NCBI GenBank assembly: GCA_045544955.1 | Contig: JAZPZY010000004.1 | Span: 1 to 64,000 of the forward strand | DNA from: SIG701 sp045544955 | GTDB taxonomy: Bacteria > Bacillota > Clostridia > Oscillospirales > CAG-272 | DNA length: 64,000 nucleotides | Direction: 5' to 3' | In this document: positions 16,854 to 25,122 of the stretch, one piece after another | How positions within the stretch are numbered: the stretch's first letter is position 1 | Layout: each line of letters starts with the position of its first letter | The notes under the pieces: model-generated | Databases searched by the model: none | Told to the model about the DNA's origin: nothing | The model's input: the letters and a program-made list of their open reading frames with translations, nothing else | Position numbers and translations under genes: made by a program

Positions 16854-16967
16854 CGGCGTTTTTCATATTTTTCATAAACCATGCCGTCCCTTTCGGTCAG
16901 ACAGAAAATCCGGCAATATGGGATTTGATAAAGCGTGAAAACAGAGGAAGGAAGTTCAACTGTAAAA

Positions 16968-17879
16968 ATGGAAAACAAAATCTTAAACAACCAACCGTGC
17001 GGATTATTGAATGACGGAAAAACTCTGAAACTGCTGGCGATCACCTCCAGTTTTGGTCTTAATACAACGGAATATCTGTACGATATTGCCGTTTCTGAGG
17101 GTTATACGGACGTGGTAGTCGCGCGACTATACACCAGCGGATGTACGCTGAAAAAGCACATGGACTTTGCTGCCAATCACACCGCCGGATATGAGTACAC
17201 CAAGAAAAGCGGTACTGATTGGACGGCTGCGAAGGGTGTTGCAATGGATTACGGAATTTCCGATGAGGATTGGGACGTGATCTTCCTCCAACAAAGTGCT
17301 GAACAATCCCCGATAGAAAGCAGTTACGCCGATTACGTCCCGCAGTTGATGGATTACGTGCGTCAGCGCAAGCCCGATGCAAAATTTGTTTGGAATATGA
17401 CCTGGGCGTTTGACAAAGGATGCAGCCGTGCTGTATTTGACGAGACGTTTGCAGGCAATCAACGCGCCATGTATGAAGCGATTGTTCATACGCTTCACGA
17501 AAAGATCCTTAAGCCAAAACTGAACTTCGCCCGCATTATTCCCACCGGCACGGCAATTCAAAATGCACGTCTTGCCGGAAGCCCAAAACTTACCCGGGAT
17601 ACTTTTGGGGGAGGAACAGTGGATCATATCCATCTGAACGCATACGGACGGTTAATTGCCGGCTACACACTTTTTGCCATGCTCACAGATCAAAAAGAAC
17701 TTGCCGCTGTTAACGTGGGTGATATTCCCCCGGCCTACCATTACCCTGATGATCCGCTTTGTATCCTTACGGCAGAAGATAAACGACTCATTATCGAAGC
17801 GGTAAACAACGCGATCAAAAATCCCTGGACCGTCACAGATTCTGTACGGCGCGACAAATCCCCTGTCTTGGGTGAATGA
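16968..17879 (+). CDS. DUF4886-family SGNH-like hydrolase
   Basis: About 303 residues from the ATG at 16968. KLLAITSSFGLNTTEYLYDI is the block I region, LYTSGCTLKKH follows, and WDVIFLQQSAEQS is the DUF4886 core. VDHIHLNAYGR near the end supplies the Asp/His pair. DUF4886 proteins are SGNH-fold and often sit with polysaccharide genes. A GTG at 16935 in frame would add 11 residues; neither start has an ideal ribosome site. It is the second SGNH protein in this set. Confidence 0.8.
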   Translation: MENKILNNQPCGLLNDGKTLKLLAITSSFGLNTTEYLYDIAVSEGYTDVVVARLYTSGCTLKKHMDFAANHTAGYEYTKKSGTDWTAAKGVAMDYGISDEDWDVIFLQQSAEQSPIESSYADYVPQLMDYVRQRKPDAKFVWNMTWAFDKGCSRAVFDETFAGNQRAMYEAIVHTLHEKILKPKLNFARIIPTGTAIQNARLAGSPKLTRDTFGGGTVDHIHLNAYGRLIAGYTLFAMLTDQKELAAVNVGDIPPAYHYPDDPLCILTAEDKRLIIEAVNNAIKNPWTVTDSVRRDKSPVLGE

Positions 17880-17985
17880 TATTTGCACAGCCGCTGTCTG
17901 CTTTTTGATTTTTGCACGGTAACGGATTCCGTTTACAAGCCGTTCGTTTTATGCCGCAATACACAAACTACCCAAGGAGCCACCT

Positions 17986-18549
17986 ATGAAACTCTATCTC
18001 ATACGCCACGGAGAAAGTGAAACAAACCGGGACGGTCTGTGGACCGGCTGGCTGGACGTATCCTTGACCGAACACGGAGAAAAGGACGCCCTGTTCGCCC
18101 GTTCTGTTCTTTCTTCCGTTTCCATTGACAAAGTATACGCCAGCGATCTTTGCCGTGCCATTCGCACGGCGGAAATCGCCCTGCCCGGCTGCCGCCCCGC
18201 AATCACCGCCCTGCTTCGGGAAATCGATGTAGGATCCCTTGCCGGAAAACCGCTGGGTGCGAAAACGGACGACGGGCAAAACGCCGGAAAGGGCGGCTAC
18301 GCAGCCTACGGCGGCGAGTCCCGCGATCAGTTCCGGGAGAGAGTGCAGGCGTTCCTTGACACGGTAGTGCAAAAAGGCAACGGCTGCATCGCCGCCTTCA
18401 CCCACGCAGGCTTTCTACGTACGGCACTGGATATTGCCGTAGGACTGGATCTTCCCCGGAAAAATATCCTGTGCAAAAACTGTGCCGTGGCCGTACTGGA
18501 GAATGAAAACGGCACGTGGAAACTGCACAGCTGGATCAATCAGCCGTAA
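17986..18549 (+). CDS. Histidine phosphatase (phosphoglycerate-mutase-like) family protein
   Basis: The 187-residue protein starts MKLYLIRHGESETN with the phosphate-accepting His of the RHG motif. It has YASDLCRAIRTAE and the second histidine in FTHAGFLR. The size fits the CobC/PhoE-type small phosphatases rather than true phosphoglycerate mutase. Substrate unknown. It has a CAAGGAGC site and ends in a strong hairpin, so it may be a single-gene unit. Confidence 0.88.
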   Translation: MKLYLIRHGESETNRDGLWTGWLDVSLTEHGEKDALFARSVLSSVSIDKVYASDLCRAIRTAEIALPGCRPAITALLREIDVGSLAGKPLGAKTDDGQNAGKGGYAAYGGESRDQFRERVQAFLDTVVQKGNGCIAAFTHAGFLRTALDIAVGLDLPRKNILCKNCAVAVLENENGTWKLHSWINQP

Positions 18550-18558
18550 AATATGCAA

Positions 18559-18595
18559 AAGGCAGATACCGGAACCGGTATCTGCCTTGTTTTTT
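18559..18595 (+). terminator. Terminator of the histidine phosphatase gene
   Basis: AAGGCAGATACCGG / CCGGTATCTGCCTT stem followed by GTTTTTT. It lies 9 bases past the stop and close to the convergent XRE stop. Confidence 0.85.
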
Positions 18596-18601
18596 GCCGC
18601 A

Positions 18602-18859
18602 TCATTCGCCGGCGTCCTCCCCGCAGAACAACGCCTCCATGGCCACGCCGAGGATCTTCGCGATCATGAATATTTCCCTGTCCGTGGCACTCCGAAGCTG
18701 TCCCTCCAGCTTGGAATAGCTGGTAGGATTTATATCACAGCCCAGCGTCTGCAGCTTTGCAATAAAATCCTTCTGCTTGATCCCTTTTTCTTTCCGAAGA
18801 CGTTCCACGTTGCGTCCCACCATATTGGCGGAGCCGTATTCCTGTTTCCGTTTTTTCAT
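18602..18859 (-). CDS. XRE-family transcriptional regulator
   Basis: The 85-residue protein from ATG 18859 is nearly all helix-turn-helix: VGRNVERLRKEKGIKQKDF, then NPTSYSKLEGQLRSATD. A longer frame to 18901 exists, but its first codons overlap a minus-strand TATAAT, while GAGG lies 5 bases before 18859. It is divergent from the small membrane protein at 18976. An 18-bp inverted repeat (18917-18959) lies between them and is its likely operator. Confidence 0.85.
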   Translation of the reverse strand: MKKRKQEYGSANMVGRNVERLRKEKGIKQKDFIAKLQTLGCDINPTSYSKLEGQLRSATDREIFMIAKILGVAMEALFCGEDAGE

Positions 18860-18908
18860 ACAGACCTCGGCTTTTACTTCTTTTTTAGAATTATATGCCA
18901 AAAACCCG

Positions 18909-18937
18909 TTGACAAAATTCCAAAACAGAATTATAAT
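18909..18937 (+). promoter_or_regulatory. Consensus promoter of the small membrane protein gene
   Basis: TTGACA (18909-18914), 17 bases, TATAAT (18932-18937). It overlaps the inverted-repeat operator. Confidence 0.88.
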
Positions 18938-18959
18938 ATGAATAATTCTATTTTGGAAT
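18917..18959. promoter_or_regulatory. 18-bp inverted-repeat operator in the divergent XRE/membrane-protein region
   Basis: ATTCCAAAACAGAATTAT (18917-18934) is inverted at 18942-18959 with one mismatch and a 7-base spacer. It covers the -10 box of the rightward promoter, so binding would shut off the membrane protein gene. The adjacent XRE gene is the natural binder. Confidence 0.8.
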
Positions 18960-18975
18960 AAAGGGAGGACGTATT

Positions 18976-19257
18976 ATGCTTGGAAACAGGGGAAAGAAGA
19001 TCAAAACGCTGGCCGTTTTCACGGCCGCCGGACTTGCCGCTTCCGTTATTGCCGCCGTGATCGCCCTCTCAAAAGGGATCGCCATTTCCACGGATAAAGC
19101 ACTGCGTGATCTATCCGACATACGGGAAGATATACGAAAAACAGCAGATCGGCTGTCTGCACCGTCCGACAGCCGGAGCACCCGAAAAAAGAAAAACAAC
19201 GCCGATACGGATGCAGATTCCGTTTTCCGGCCGATCTTCTCCCATCACTTTTTCTGA
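18976..19257 (+). CDS. Small single-pass membrane protein under XRE-type control
   Basis: The 93-residue protein has one N-terminal membrane helix (about residues 11-31, AVFTAAGLAASVIAAVIAL). A short helical stretch follows (TDKALRDLSDIREDIRKTAD), then a basic, polar tail. AAGGGAGG precedes the start. It is divergent from the XRE gene across a strong operator. I do not recognise a family; a regulated membrane effector, holin-like or DUF-type envelope protein are all possible. Confidence 0.7.
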   Translation: MLGNRGKKIKTLAVFTAAGLAASVIAAVIALSKGIAISTDKALRDLSDIREDIRKTADRLSAPSDSRSTRKKKNNADTDADSVFRPIFSHHFF

Positions 19258-19285
19258 ACCGCCTTTTTTCACAGCGTACGAAATG

Positions 19286-19325
19286 ACAAAAAGCAGATAC
19301 CGATTCCGGCATCTGCCTTTTTCTA
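19286..19325. terminator. Shared bidirectional terminator
   Basis: The arms AAAAAGCAGATACCG and CGGCATCTGCCTTTTT pair with one mismatch between the convergent 18976 gene and the isomerase ending at 19337. Confidence 0.8.
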
Positions 19326-19336
19326 TTTTTCTGCAA

Positions 19337-20209
19337 TTACAGAGAAGAAACAACCGCCTTATAGTACGCCAGATCCTCACGTGCGAACCAAACCCGGTCG
19401 CCGGGACGGGGTGCCTCCAGGGTAATAAATCCGGCATAGCCAACCGCACGCAGTTTTCTGAGATACTCTCTGTGGTTGATCTCGCCGTCGCTGAGGGAGG
19501 TGCCCACACGGTTCACAGAATTTTTCAGATGGACATAGAATATCTTGTCACCCAGAATATCAATGGTCTCGCTCACGGCAGGCTTTGTCGGGAAATACAC
19601 GATGTTGCCGTAGTCCATGTTGACACCGATCGCGGGACTGCCGATAAGGTCCACCAGTTTCCGCACGGCGGCAGGCAGATCGTGGGGATAGTTGTGATGG
19701 GTTTCAAAGGCAAAACGCACGCCCAAGGGCTCAATGCCTTTGGCGATCTCACGGTAGGTATCCACCAGCCGCTCCCTGATCTCCTGTGTGGCGGCGGCAC
19801 TTCCGTGAAACTCATAAGAGGCAGCCGGCACGGTAGGGATCGCACTGCGAATAGGAGATGCGAACGTATTCAGCACCGTACTGCCAAACAGATCCTTTGC
19901 AAGCCGTGCTTTTTTGACAGCCAGCGCCGCACATTTCATCCGCACGTCTTTATCGGGATCCATGCAGCCGGATGCCATCACGCCAAGTACGATATGGGAG
20001 AGCCCGTATTTTTTCTTCCCGGCGGCGATCTGTGCGTAATATTCTTCGATGGGCAGCCCACTCAGTTCCTTGGGCGGATCGCTGCGGAACTCCACACCGT
20101 CAAAACCGATTTCAGCCGCCATACGGCAGATGTCGTCCACGGATCTCGTACCGAAAGAATTAAAACCCATCTCACCGTAGTTTATGTGCATAAGTACCGG
20201 ATTCTTCAT
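19337..20209 (-). CDS. Sugar phosphate isomerase/epimerase paralogue 1 (AP-endonuclease-2 fold)
   Basis: The 290-residue TIM-barrel protein starts MKNPVLMHINYGEMGFNSF behind AAGGAG (ATG 20209; the longer frame to 20365 has no ribosome site). Conserved metal-site strands include AFETHHNYPHDLPA, GVNMDYGNI, YVHLKNS and ITLEAPRPGDR. Proteins of this fold isomerise or epimerise keto-sugars or inosose-type intermediates. It is the last of three tandem paralogues (20232-21101, 21224-22108), so the array arose by duplication. Exact substrate unknown. Confidence 0.88.
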   Translation of the reverse strand: MKNPVLMHINYGEMGFNSFGTRSVDDICRMAAEIGFDGVEFRSDPPKELSGLPIEEYYAQIAAGKKKYGLSHIVLGVMASGCMDPDKDVRMKCAALAVKKARLAKDLFGSTVLNTFASPIRSAIPTVPAASYEFHGSAAATQEIRERLVDTYREIAKGIEPLGVRFAFETHHNYPHDLPAAVRKLVDLIGSPAIGVNMDYGNIVYFPTKPAVSETIDILGDKIFYVHLKNSVNRVGTSLSDGEINHREYLRKLRAVGYAGFITLEAPRPGDRVWFAREDLAYYKAVVSSL

Positions 20210-20231
20210 ATATACTCCTTTGTTTTTCGAA

Positions 20232-21101
20232 TTACAGAGAAGCAACAACCGCCTTGTAGTAGGCCAGATCCTGCTGCGCGAACCACACACGGTCGCCGGG
20301 GCGAGGTGCCTCGATGCCGATGGGGCCGGCAAAACCAACCGCACGCAGCTTGGCAAGATATTCACGGTGGTTGATCTCGCCGTCAGCGAGAGCCGATCCG
20401 CGCTTGTTCACGGAATTCTTCAGATGCGTATAGAACAACTTGTCGCCGTAGATATCAATGGTCTCGGTTACGGAAGGCTTCACCGGGAAGTACACCGTAT
20501 TGCCGTAGTCCATGTTGATACCGATCATGGGGCTGTCGATCAGATCCACCAGCTTTTTGGAAGCGGCGGGCACGTCGTGGATGTAGTTCATGTGCGTCTC
20601 AAACGCAAACTTCAGACCGATGGGCTCCAGTCCTTTACCGATCTGCTGGTAAGTATCCACCAGAAGATCCCACTGCTCTTTCGTAGCGGCGGCGCTTCCG
20701 GTAAACTCGTACGCACCGGCAGGTGCGGTGGGGATGGGAGAACGAACCGTATCGGACAGGGTGTTGCACACGGTGGCACCGAACAGCTCGCTGGCCAGCT
20801 TTGCCTTCTCAAGAGCCAGCGCAATAGCCTTCTGGCGGGCTTCCTTATCGGGATTCATGGCGTCCCGCACGATCACGCCCAGAAGCATCTGGGAAAGGCC
20901 GTACTTCTTTTTGCCCTCGGCGATCTGGGTATAGTACTCCTTGAAAGACAGATCCGCCAGCTCCTTGGGCATATCACTGCGGAATTCAATACCGTCAAAG
21001 CCGATCTCGGCGGCCATGCGGCACACGTCGTCCACCGATCTCGTACCGAAGGAACTGAACGTCATCTCGCCGTAGTTCACGTGCATAATTACCGGATTCA
21101 T
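20232..21101 (-). CDS. Sugar phosphate isomerase/epimerase paralogue 2
   Basis: The 289-residue protein is close to its neighbours (MNPVIMHVNYGEMTFSSF, AFETHMNYIHDVPAASKK, GINMDYGNT, YTHLKNS, IGIEAPRPGDR). The start at 21101 has AAAGGAG. Only 22 bases separate it from paralogue 1, so the two are co-transcribed. It keeps the same Glu, His and Asp positions and is presumably active. Divergence among the three suggests different but related sugars, or dosage. Confidence 0.88.
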   Translation of the reverse strand: MNPVIMHVNYGEMTFSSFGTRSVDDVCRMAAEIGFDGIEFRSDMPKELADLSFKEYYTQIAEGKKKYGLSQMLLGVIVRDAMNPDKEARQKAIALALEKAKLASELFGATVCNTLSDTVRSPIPTAPAGAYEFTGSAAATKEQWDLLVDTYQQIGKGLEPIGLKFAFETHMNYIHDVPAASKKLVDLIDSPMIGINMDYGNTVYFPVKPSVTETIDIYGDKLFYTHLKNSVNKRGSALADGEINHREYLAKLRAVGFAGPIGIEAPRPGDRVWFAQQDLAYYKAVVASL

Positions 21102-21185
21102 ACTAAATACTCCTTTGCGGAAAAGTTTGTCATCTCCATTATACAGCAATCCGGGAAAAAATTCAACCCAAATATGAAAAAATAT

Positions 21186-21214
21186 AAGGACTGCCGCAAA
21201 AATTGGCAGTCCTT
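21186..21214 (-). terminator. Hairpin between paralogues 3 and 2
   Basis: AAGGACTGCC / GGCAGTCCTT stem with A-rich flank, just past the stop of paralogue 3 (minus strand). Paralogue 2 therefore probably has its own promoter in 21102-21185. Confidence 0.7.
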
Positions 21215-21223
21215 ACGGTACGG

Positions 21224-22108
21224 TTACAGGGAAGCCACCACGGCCTTGTAGTACGCAAGATCCTGCTGTGCGAACCAAACCCGGTCGCCGGGACGGGGTG
21301 CCTCGATGGCGATGGGGCCGGCAAAACCCACGTCGCAAAGTTTTTTCAGATACTCCCGATGGTTGATCTCACCGTCGCTGAGAGCACAGCCCTTGCGGGT
21401 GCCCATATTCACGGAGTTTTTCAGATGGGCGTAAAACAGCTTGTCGCCGTAGATATCGATCGTCTCGGTCACGGAAGGCTTCACCGGGAAATACGCCGTG
21501 TTGCCGTAGTCCATGTTGATACCGATCATGGGGCTGTCGATCAGGTCCACCAGCTTTCTGGATGCGGCCGGCAGGTCGTGAATATACCGCATGTGGGTTT
21601 CAAAGGCAAATTTTACGCCGATGGTTTCCAGTCCTTTGCCGATCTCACGATAGGTATCCACCGTCAGATCCCACATCTCCTGTGTGGCGGCGGTGCTTCC
21701 GTGAAACTCGTGTGCACCGGCGGGCGCTGTGGGAATGGTGCACCGGACGGGGGCTGCCTGTGTGTTGCACAGGGTGGTACCGCACAGTTCATGCGCCAGC
21801 CGTGCCGTGCGGATAGCCGCTTCTGCCGCCTCGGCACGGACTGCCTTATCGGCGTGCATGCAGTTATCCACGGTAATACCGAACAGGATATGGGACAGGC
21901 CGTATTTTTTCTTTGCCGCACCGATCCGGGCATAGTGCTCCTCCACGGTAACGTCCTTCATATCCGTGGGCACGTAACTCCGAAATTCGATACCGTCATA
22001 GCCCAGCTCCGCCGCAATACGGCATACGTCGTCCACCGATTTGCCGCCAAGCGATCCCTCTCTGGGATACTCAGCGAAATTCACGTGCATAATTACGGGA
22101 TTTTTCAT
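21224..22108 (-). CDS. Sugar phosphate isomerase/epimerase paralogue 3
   Basis: The 294-residue protein shares the motifs of the other two (AFETHMRYIHDLPAASRK, GINMDYGNT, YAHLKNS, IAIEAPRPGDR). It differs near the N-terminus (FAEYPREGSLGGKS instead of YGEM-FSSFGTRS). Two ATGs lie six bases apart; AGGAG is 7 bases from 22108 and too close to 22114. It is the promoter-proximal copy, divergent from the SDR gene at 22294. Confidence 0.88.
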   Translation of the reverse strand: MKNPVIMHVNFAEYPREGSLGGKSVDDVCRIAAELGYDGIEFRSYVPTDMKDVTVEEHYARIGAAKKKYGLSHILFGITVDNCMHADKAVRAEAAEAAIRTARLAHELCGTTLCNTQAAPVRCTIPTAPAGAHEFHGSTAATQEMWDLTVDTYREIGKGLETIGVKFAFETHMRYIHDLPAASRKLVDLIDSPMIGINMDYGNTAYFPVKPSVTETIDIYGDKLFYAHLKNSVNMGTRKGCALSDGEINHREYLKKLCDVGFAGPIAIEAPRPGDRVWFAQQDLAYYKAVVASL

Positions 22109-22232
22109 AAACATTCTCCTTTTATGGAAATTGGGATGCTATCATTATACAGCATACTGCCCTCTAATTCAACCCAAAACGGCACATTTGTTAAATAAAA
22201 CGCTGATTTTTGACAAATCGGAGCATGGCTTC

Positions 22233-22261
22233 TTTACAACCGGGGAAAATTGTGCTATACT
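22233..22261 (+). promoter_or_regulatory. Promoter of the SDR gene at 22294
   Basis: TTTACA (22233-22238), 17 bases, extended -10 TG-C-TATACT (22256-22261). Confidence 0.75.
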
Positions 22262-22293
22262 GTTTTCAAATCAAATGATAAAGGAGTTCCCCC

Positions 22294-23094
22294 ATGAGTT
22301 TTCTGAAAGGTAAAACCGCCATTATCACCGGTGCAGGATTTGCCGCGCTTTCCGACGGCAGATGCGGCTCCATCGGCTACGGCATCGCCACCGCTTACGC
22401 CAAAGAAGGTGCCAATCTGGTCATCACCGGACGCAACGTGGCAAAATTGGAAAAAGCAAAGGAAGAGCTGGAGCGTCTGTACGGCATCAAGGTGCTGGCT
22501 CTCTCCGCTGACATTTCCGAGGGTGCCGACAACGAGGCCATCGCCAAGGGCGTAGCCGAAGCCGCTATGAAGGAATTCGGCCGCATCGACGTTCTTATCA
22601 ACAACGCACAGGCATCCGCCTCCGGCGTGACCATCCAGGATCACACCACCGAGCAGTTCAATCTGGCTATGTACTCCGGTCTGTACGCTACCTTCTACTA
22701 CATGAAGGCCTGCTATCCGTACCTGAAGGAAACGAAAGGTGCCATCATCAACTTCGCTTCCGGTGCCGGTCTGTTCGGCAACTACGGCCAGTGCTCCTAC
22801 GCCGCCGCCAAGGAAGGCATCCGCGGTCTGTCCCGCGTAGCCGCTACCGAATGGGCCAAGGACGGCATCAACACCAACGTGGTCTGCCCGCTGGCGTGGA
22901 CGGCACAGCTGGAGAACTTTGAGAAGGCGTATCCGGATGCATTTAAGGCAAACGTGAAGATGCCCCCGGCCGGTCACTTCGGTGATGCCGAGCTGGAGAT
23001 CGGACGTGTCTGCGTACAGCTGGCATCCCCCGACTTCAAGTATATGAACGGCGAAACCCTGACGCTGGAAGGCGGCATGGGCCTGCGTCCGTAA
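22294..23094 (+). CDS. Short-chain dehydrogenase/reductase
   Basis: The 266-residue Rossmann protein has INNA (102-105), catalytic Ser156, Tyr169 and Lys173 (YAAAK) and the GG-M/L-type C-terminus. The cofactor loop is unusual: ITGAG is followed by about a ten-residue insertion before GSIGYGIA, lengthening the TGxxxGxG loop. It lies beside sugar-phosphate isomerases and a GpsA-like enzyme, so oxidation or reduction of a sugar or polyol is likely. The exact substrate is not evident. The start has AAAGGAG. Confidence 0.9.
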   Translation: MSFLKGKTAIITGAGFAALSDGRCGSIGYGIATAYAKEGANLVITGRNVAKLEKAKEELERLYGIKVLALSADISEGADNEAIAKGVAEAAMKEFGRIDVLINNAQASASGVTIQDHTTEQFNLAMYSGLYATFYYMKACYPYLKETKGAIINFASGAGLFGNYGQCSYAAAKEGIRGLSRVAATEWAKDGINTNVVCPLAWTAQLENFEKAYPDAFKANVKMPPAGHFGDAELEIGRVCVQLASPDFKYMNGETLTLEGGMGLRP

Positions 23095-23108
23095 ATCGAC
23101 ATTCGAGA

Positions 23109-23147
23109 CAAAACCCTCCTCTGCGTGATGCAGAGGAGGGTTTTCTT
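23109..23147. terminator. Bidirectional terminator
   Basis: AAAACCCTCCTCTGC / GCAGAGGAGGGTTTT stem between the SDR stop and the convergent dehydrogenase stop. Confidence 0.88.
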
Positions 23148-24193
23148 TATCTTTCAAACCGGAACGCATCCCAGGGGATGTTTACCGCTTTTTTCTCCGT
23201 CAGAATTTCATCAATGTGCATCAGAAGCGGGAAGTCCGACAGATCCAGCCGGCCGGCGGCGGCACTGACTTTCACCGCACGGGCAACACGCTCTGCCACC
23301 ACCAGCGATTCCAGCGTCACGCCGTTCAGTTCTGCTTTGGCTTCGTCAATATTGAGGCCGCGTCCCAGAAGGATGCCCACCAGACGGGTACGTCCGCCGT
23401 ACACGGTAACGTACAGATCGCCCGCACCCACCGCGAGATTGTCCAGCGTTCCCGCATCCTGAAAATCAAGGAGCCGGGACATTTCCTTTACGCTCTGTCC
23501 GAAGACCGCCGCCTGGGAGTTGAAATGCAGCTCGCTGTTGATGCCAAACGCTTTCTGATTCAAACCGATAGTCAAAGCAATGCCCAAAGCATAGCCGTTC
23601 TTCAGTGCCACCGCGCTCTCAATGCCGGTAACGTCGGTGGAAAGACTGACGTGGTAATACTCCGTTTCCATAATGGAGCGAAGCTGACGCAGTACGGTCA
23701 GATCCTCCCCGCAGAAGGCCACCTCCGTCTGATCGTGTGCCACCAGCTCGTAACTGGTGCAGGGGCCGCCGATGGCGTTGAGGGACAGCTTTTTACCCAT
23801 CTTTTCAAGGCAGGTCGCCCAGTACGCCGGATAGGTAATGAGCCGTCCGTCGGGGGTATCCATCAGTCCCTTGGTTACGGTCAGCACGGGAACCGTTTCC
23901 GGGATGATCGGCAGAATTTTCTCTGCAAACCACTCCACGCCGAAGCTACTGACGCCGCCTATGATCATATCCGCCCCGTCAATGGCCTGCCGTACCTCTT
24001 CTATCTGATAATACGCAACGCCGGCGGGAAAATCCTTTTCAAATTTCGGATGACGCCCCGTGGTCTTTGCACATTCTATGATCTCCCGGTCCAGATGGGT
24101 GCCCACCAGACGCACCTCGTGCCCATTTTCCCGGGCGGGGAATGCCAAAGCGGAGCCCATCATACCCGCACCGATGATCGTAACGATTGCCAT
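23147..24193 (-). CDS. NAD(P)-dependent glycerol-3-phosphate dehydrogenase-like protein
   Basis: The 348-residue protein has an N-terminal Rossmann GAGMMG (8-13) and NAIGGPCTSYELV. The GpsA-type catalytic region follows: ALKNGYALGIAL with the conserved Lys, and GAGDLYVTVYGGRTR. GpsA reduces dihydroxyacetone phosphate to sn-glycerol-3-phosphate for lipids. The sequence is divergent, and it lies among sugar catabolism genes opposite a DeoR regulator. A dedicated role on another phosphorylated polyol is as likely as lipid synthesis. Confidence 0.78.
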   Translation of the reverse strand: MAIVTIIGAGMMGSALAFPARENGHEVRLVGTHLDREIIECAKTTGRHPKFEKDFPAGVAYYQIEEVRQAIDGADMIIGGVSSFGVEWFAEKILPIIPETVPVLTVTKGLMDTPDGRLITYPAYWATCLEKMGKKLSLNAIGGPCTSYELVAHDQTEVAFCGEDLTVLRQLRSIMETEYYHVSLSTDVTGIESAVALKNGYALGIALTIGLNQKAFGINSELHFNSQAAVFGQSVKEMSRLLDFQDAGTLDNLAVGAGDLYVTVYGGRTRLVGILLGRGLNIDEAKAELNGVTLESLVVAERVARAVKVSAAAGRLDLSDFPLLMHIDEILTEKKAVNIPWDAFRFER

Positions 24194-24228
24194 GCTGAAA
24201 TCCTCCTGAAAATGTGTGAAAGTTCTTG

Positions 24229-24345
24229 CAAAACTTTGAAAAAAGCTGTACCATATTACTTGATACTATTATATAGAAAAAGCCGCACAAGTCAAGGACT
24301 GCACCCACTGTTGCAAGAATTGCATCACCCGTGCAAAACTTTTGC
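24229..24345. promoter_or_regulatory. Candidate operators in the divergent dehydrogenase/DeoR gap
   Basis: GCAAAACTTTG (24229-24239) and the perfect palindrome GCAAAA-C-TTTTGC (24333-24345) share the core GCAAAACTTT. A related TTGCAAGAATTGCA lies at 24311-24324. Repeated copies in the shared control region fit a site for the adjacent DeoR protein. The second copy is 28 bases before the deoR-type start and suggests autoregulation. Confidence 0.5.
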
Positions 24346-24372
24346 AGACTTTTTCAGAAAGAGGTTGAAGCC

Positions 24373-25104
24373 ATGCTGCAGTATGAACGCCAGCAGGAAA
24401 TACTCGCCTATCTGGAACTCCACCAAAGTGCCCGCATGCGGGATCTGGCCGCCGCCGTATATGCAAGCGAAGCCTCCGTCCGCCGTGACATTGCCGCACT
24501 GGAGGCCCAGGGAATCGTAGAAAGGGTATACGGCGGCGTTCTGCTGGCGAAATACAAAAACGAAGTCGTTCCGGTGGAACTCCGTGACGGGGCACACAGT
24601 GCAGCAAAAGACCGTCTGGCCGCTGAAGCGGCCAAACGGATCCGTCACGGCGATACCGTCATGATGGACGCCTCCACCACGGTTCTGCGGATCTGCCGGC
24701 ATATGCATGGTCTTCGCAATGTCAAGATCATCACCAACAATTTGCGTGTCTGCACGGAGCTTGCCGGCACCGATATACAGATATACTGCACCGGCGGCGC
24801 GTATTACGGCCGGCGGCAATGCTTCCTCGGTCCCGGTGCAGAACAGTTTCTCCGCGGCGTGACGGCAGACATCCTGTTTTTCTCCAGTCAGGGGATCACC
24901 GAGACGGGAGAGATCACCGACGTGGACGAAACCGAAATCTCTCTTCGCCGCGTCATGATGCGTCAGTCCAAAAAACGGATCTTCCTATGCGACTGCTCAA
25001 AAATCGGAATACAGCGTCCATTCCGTCTCTGCGGGCGGGAGGACGTGGACGAGATCATATCCGACGCGGCACACCTTTTCAAAGAAGCGGCAGACGCGGA
25101 ATGA
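24373..25104 (+). CDS. DeoR-family transcriptional regulator
   Basis: The 243-residue protein has an N-terminal winged helix (YERQQEILAYLELHQSARMR ... YASEASVRRDIAALEAQGIV) and a C-terminal sugar-phosphate-sensing domain (DGAHSAAKDRLA, IIT-NNLRVC, CTGGAYYGRRQCFLGP). Family members repress sugar genes until a phosphorylated sugar binds. An earlier in-frame ATG (24331) overlaps the operator palindrome; GAGG 8 bases before 24373 supports the shorter form. The divergent GpsA-like gene and perhaps the isomerase set are the probable targets. Confidence 0.9.
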   Translation: MLQYERQQEILAYLELHQSARMRDLAAAVYASEASVRRDIAALEAQGIVERVYGGVLLAKYKNEVVPVELRDGAHSAAKDRLAAEAAKRIRHGDTVMMDASTTVLRICRHMHGLRNVKIITNNLRVCTELAGTDIQIYCTGGAYYGRRQCFLGPGAEQFLRGVTADILFFSSQGITETGEITDVDETEISLRRVMMRQSKKRIFLCDCSKIGIQRPFRLCGREDVDEIISDAAHLFKEAADAE

Positions 25105-25122
25105 CAGCACCCCGTTTTCGCT

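Noticed and set aside
19106..22198. Three plus-strand open frames opposite the isomerase genes
   Set aside because: They look alike only because the minus-strand paralogues are alike; none has a ribosome site.
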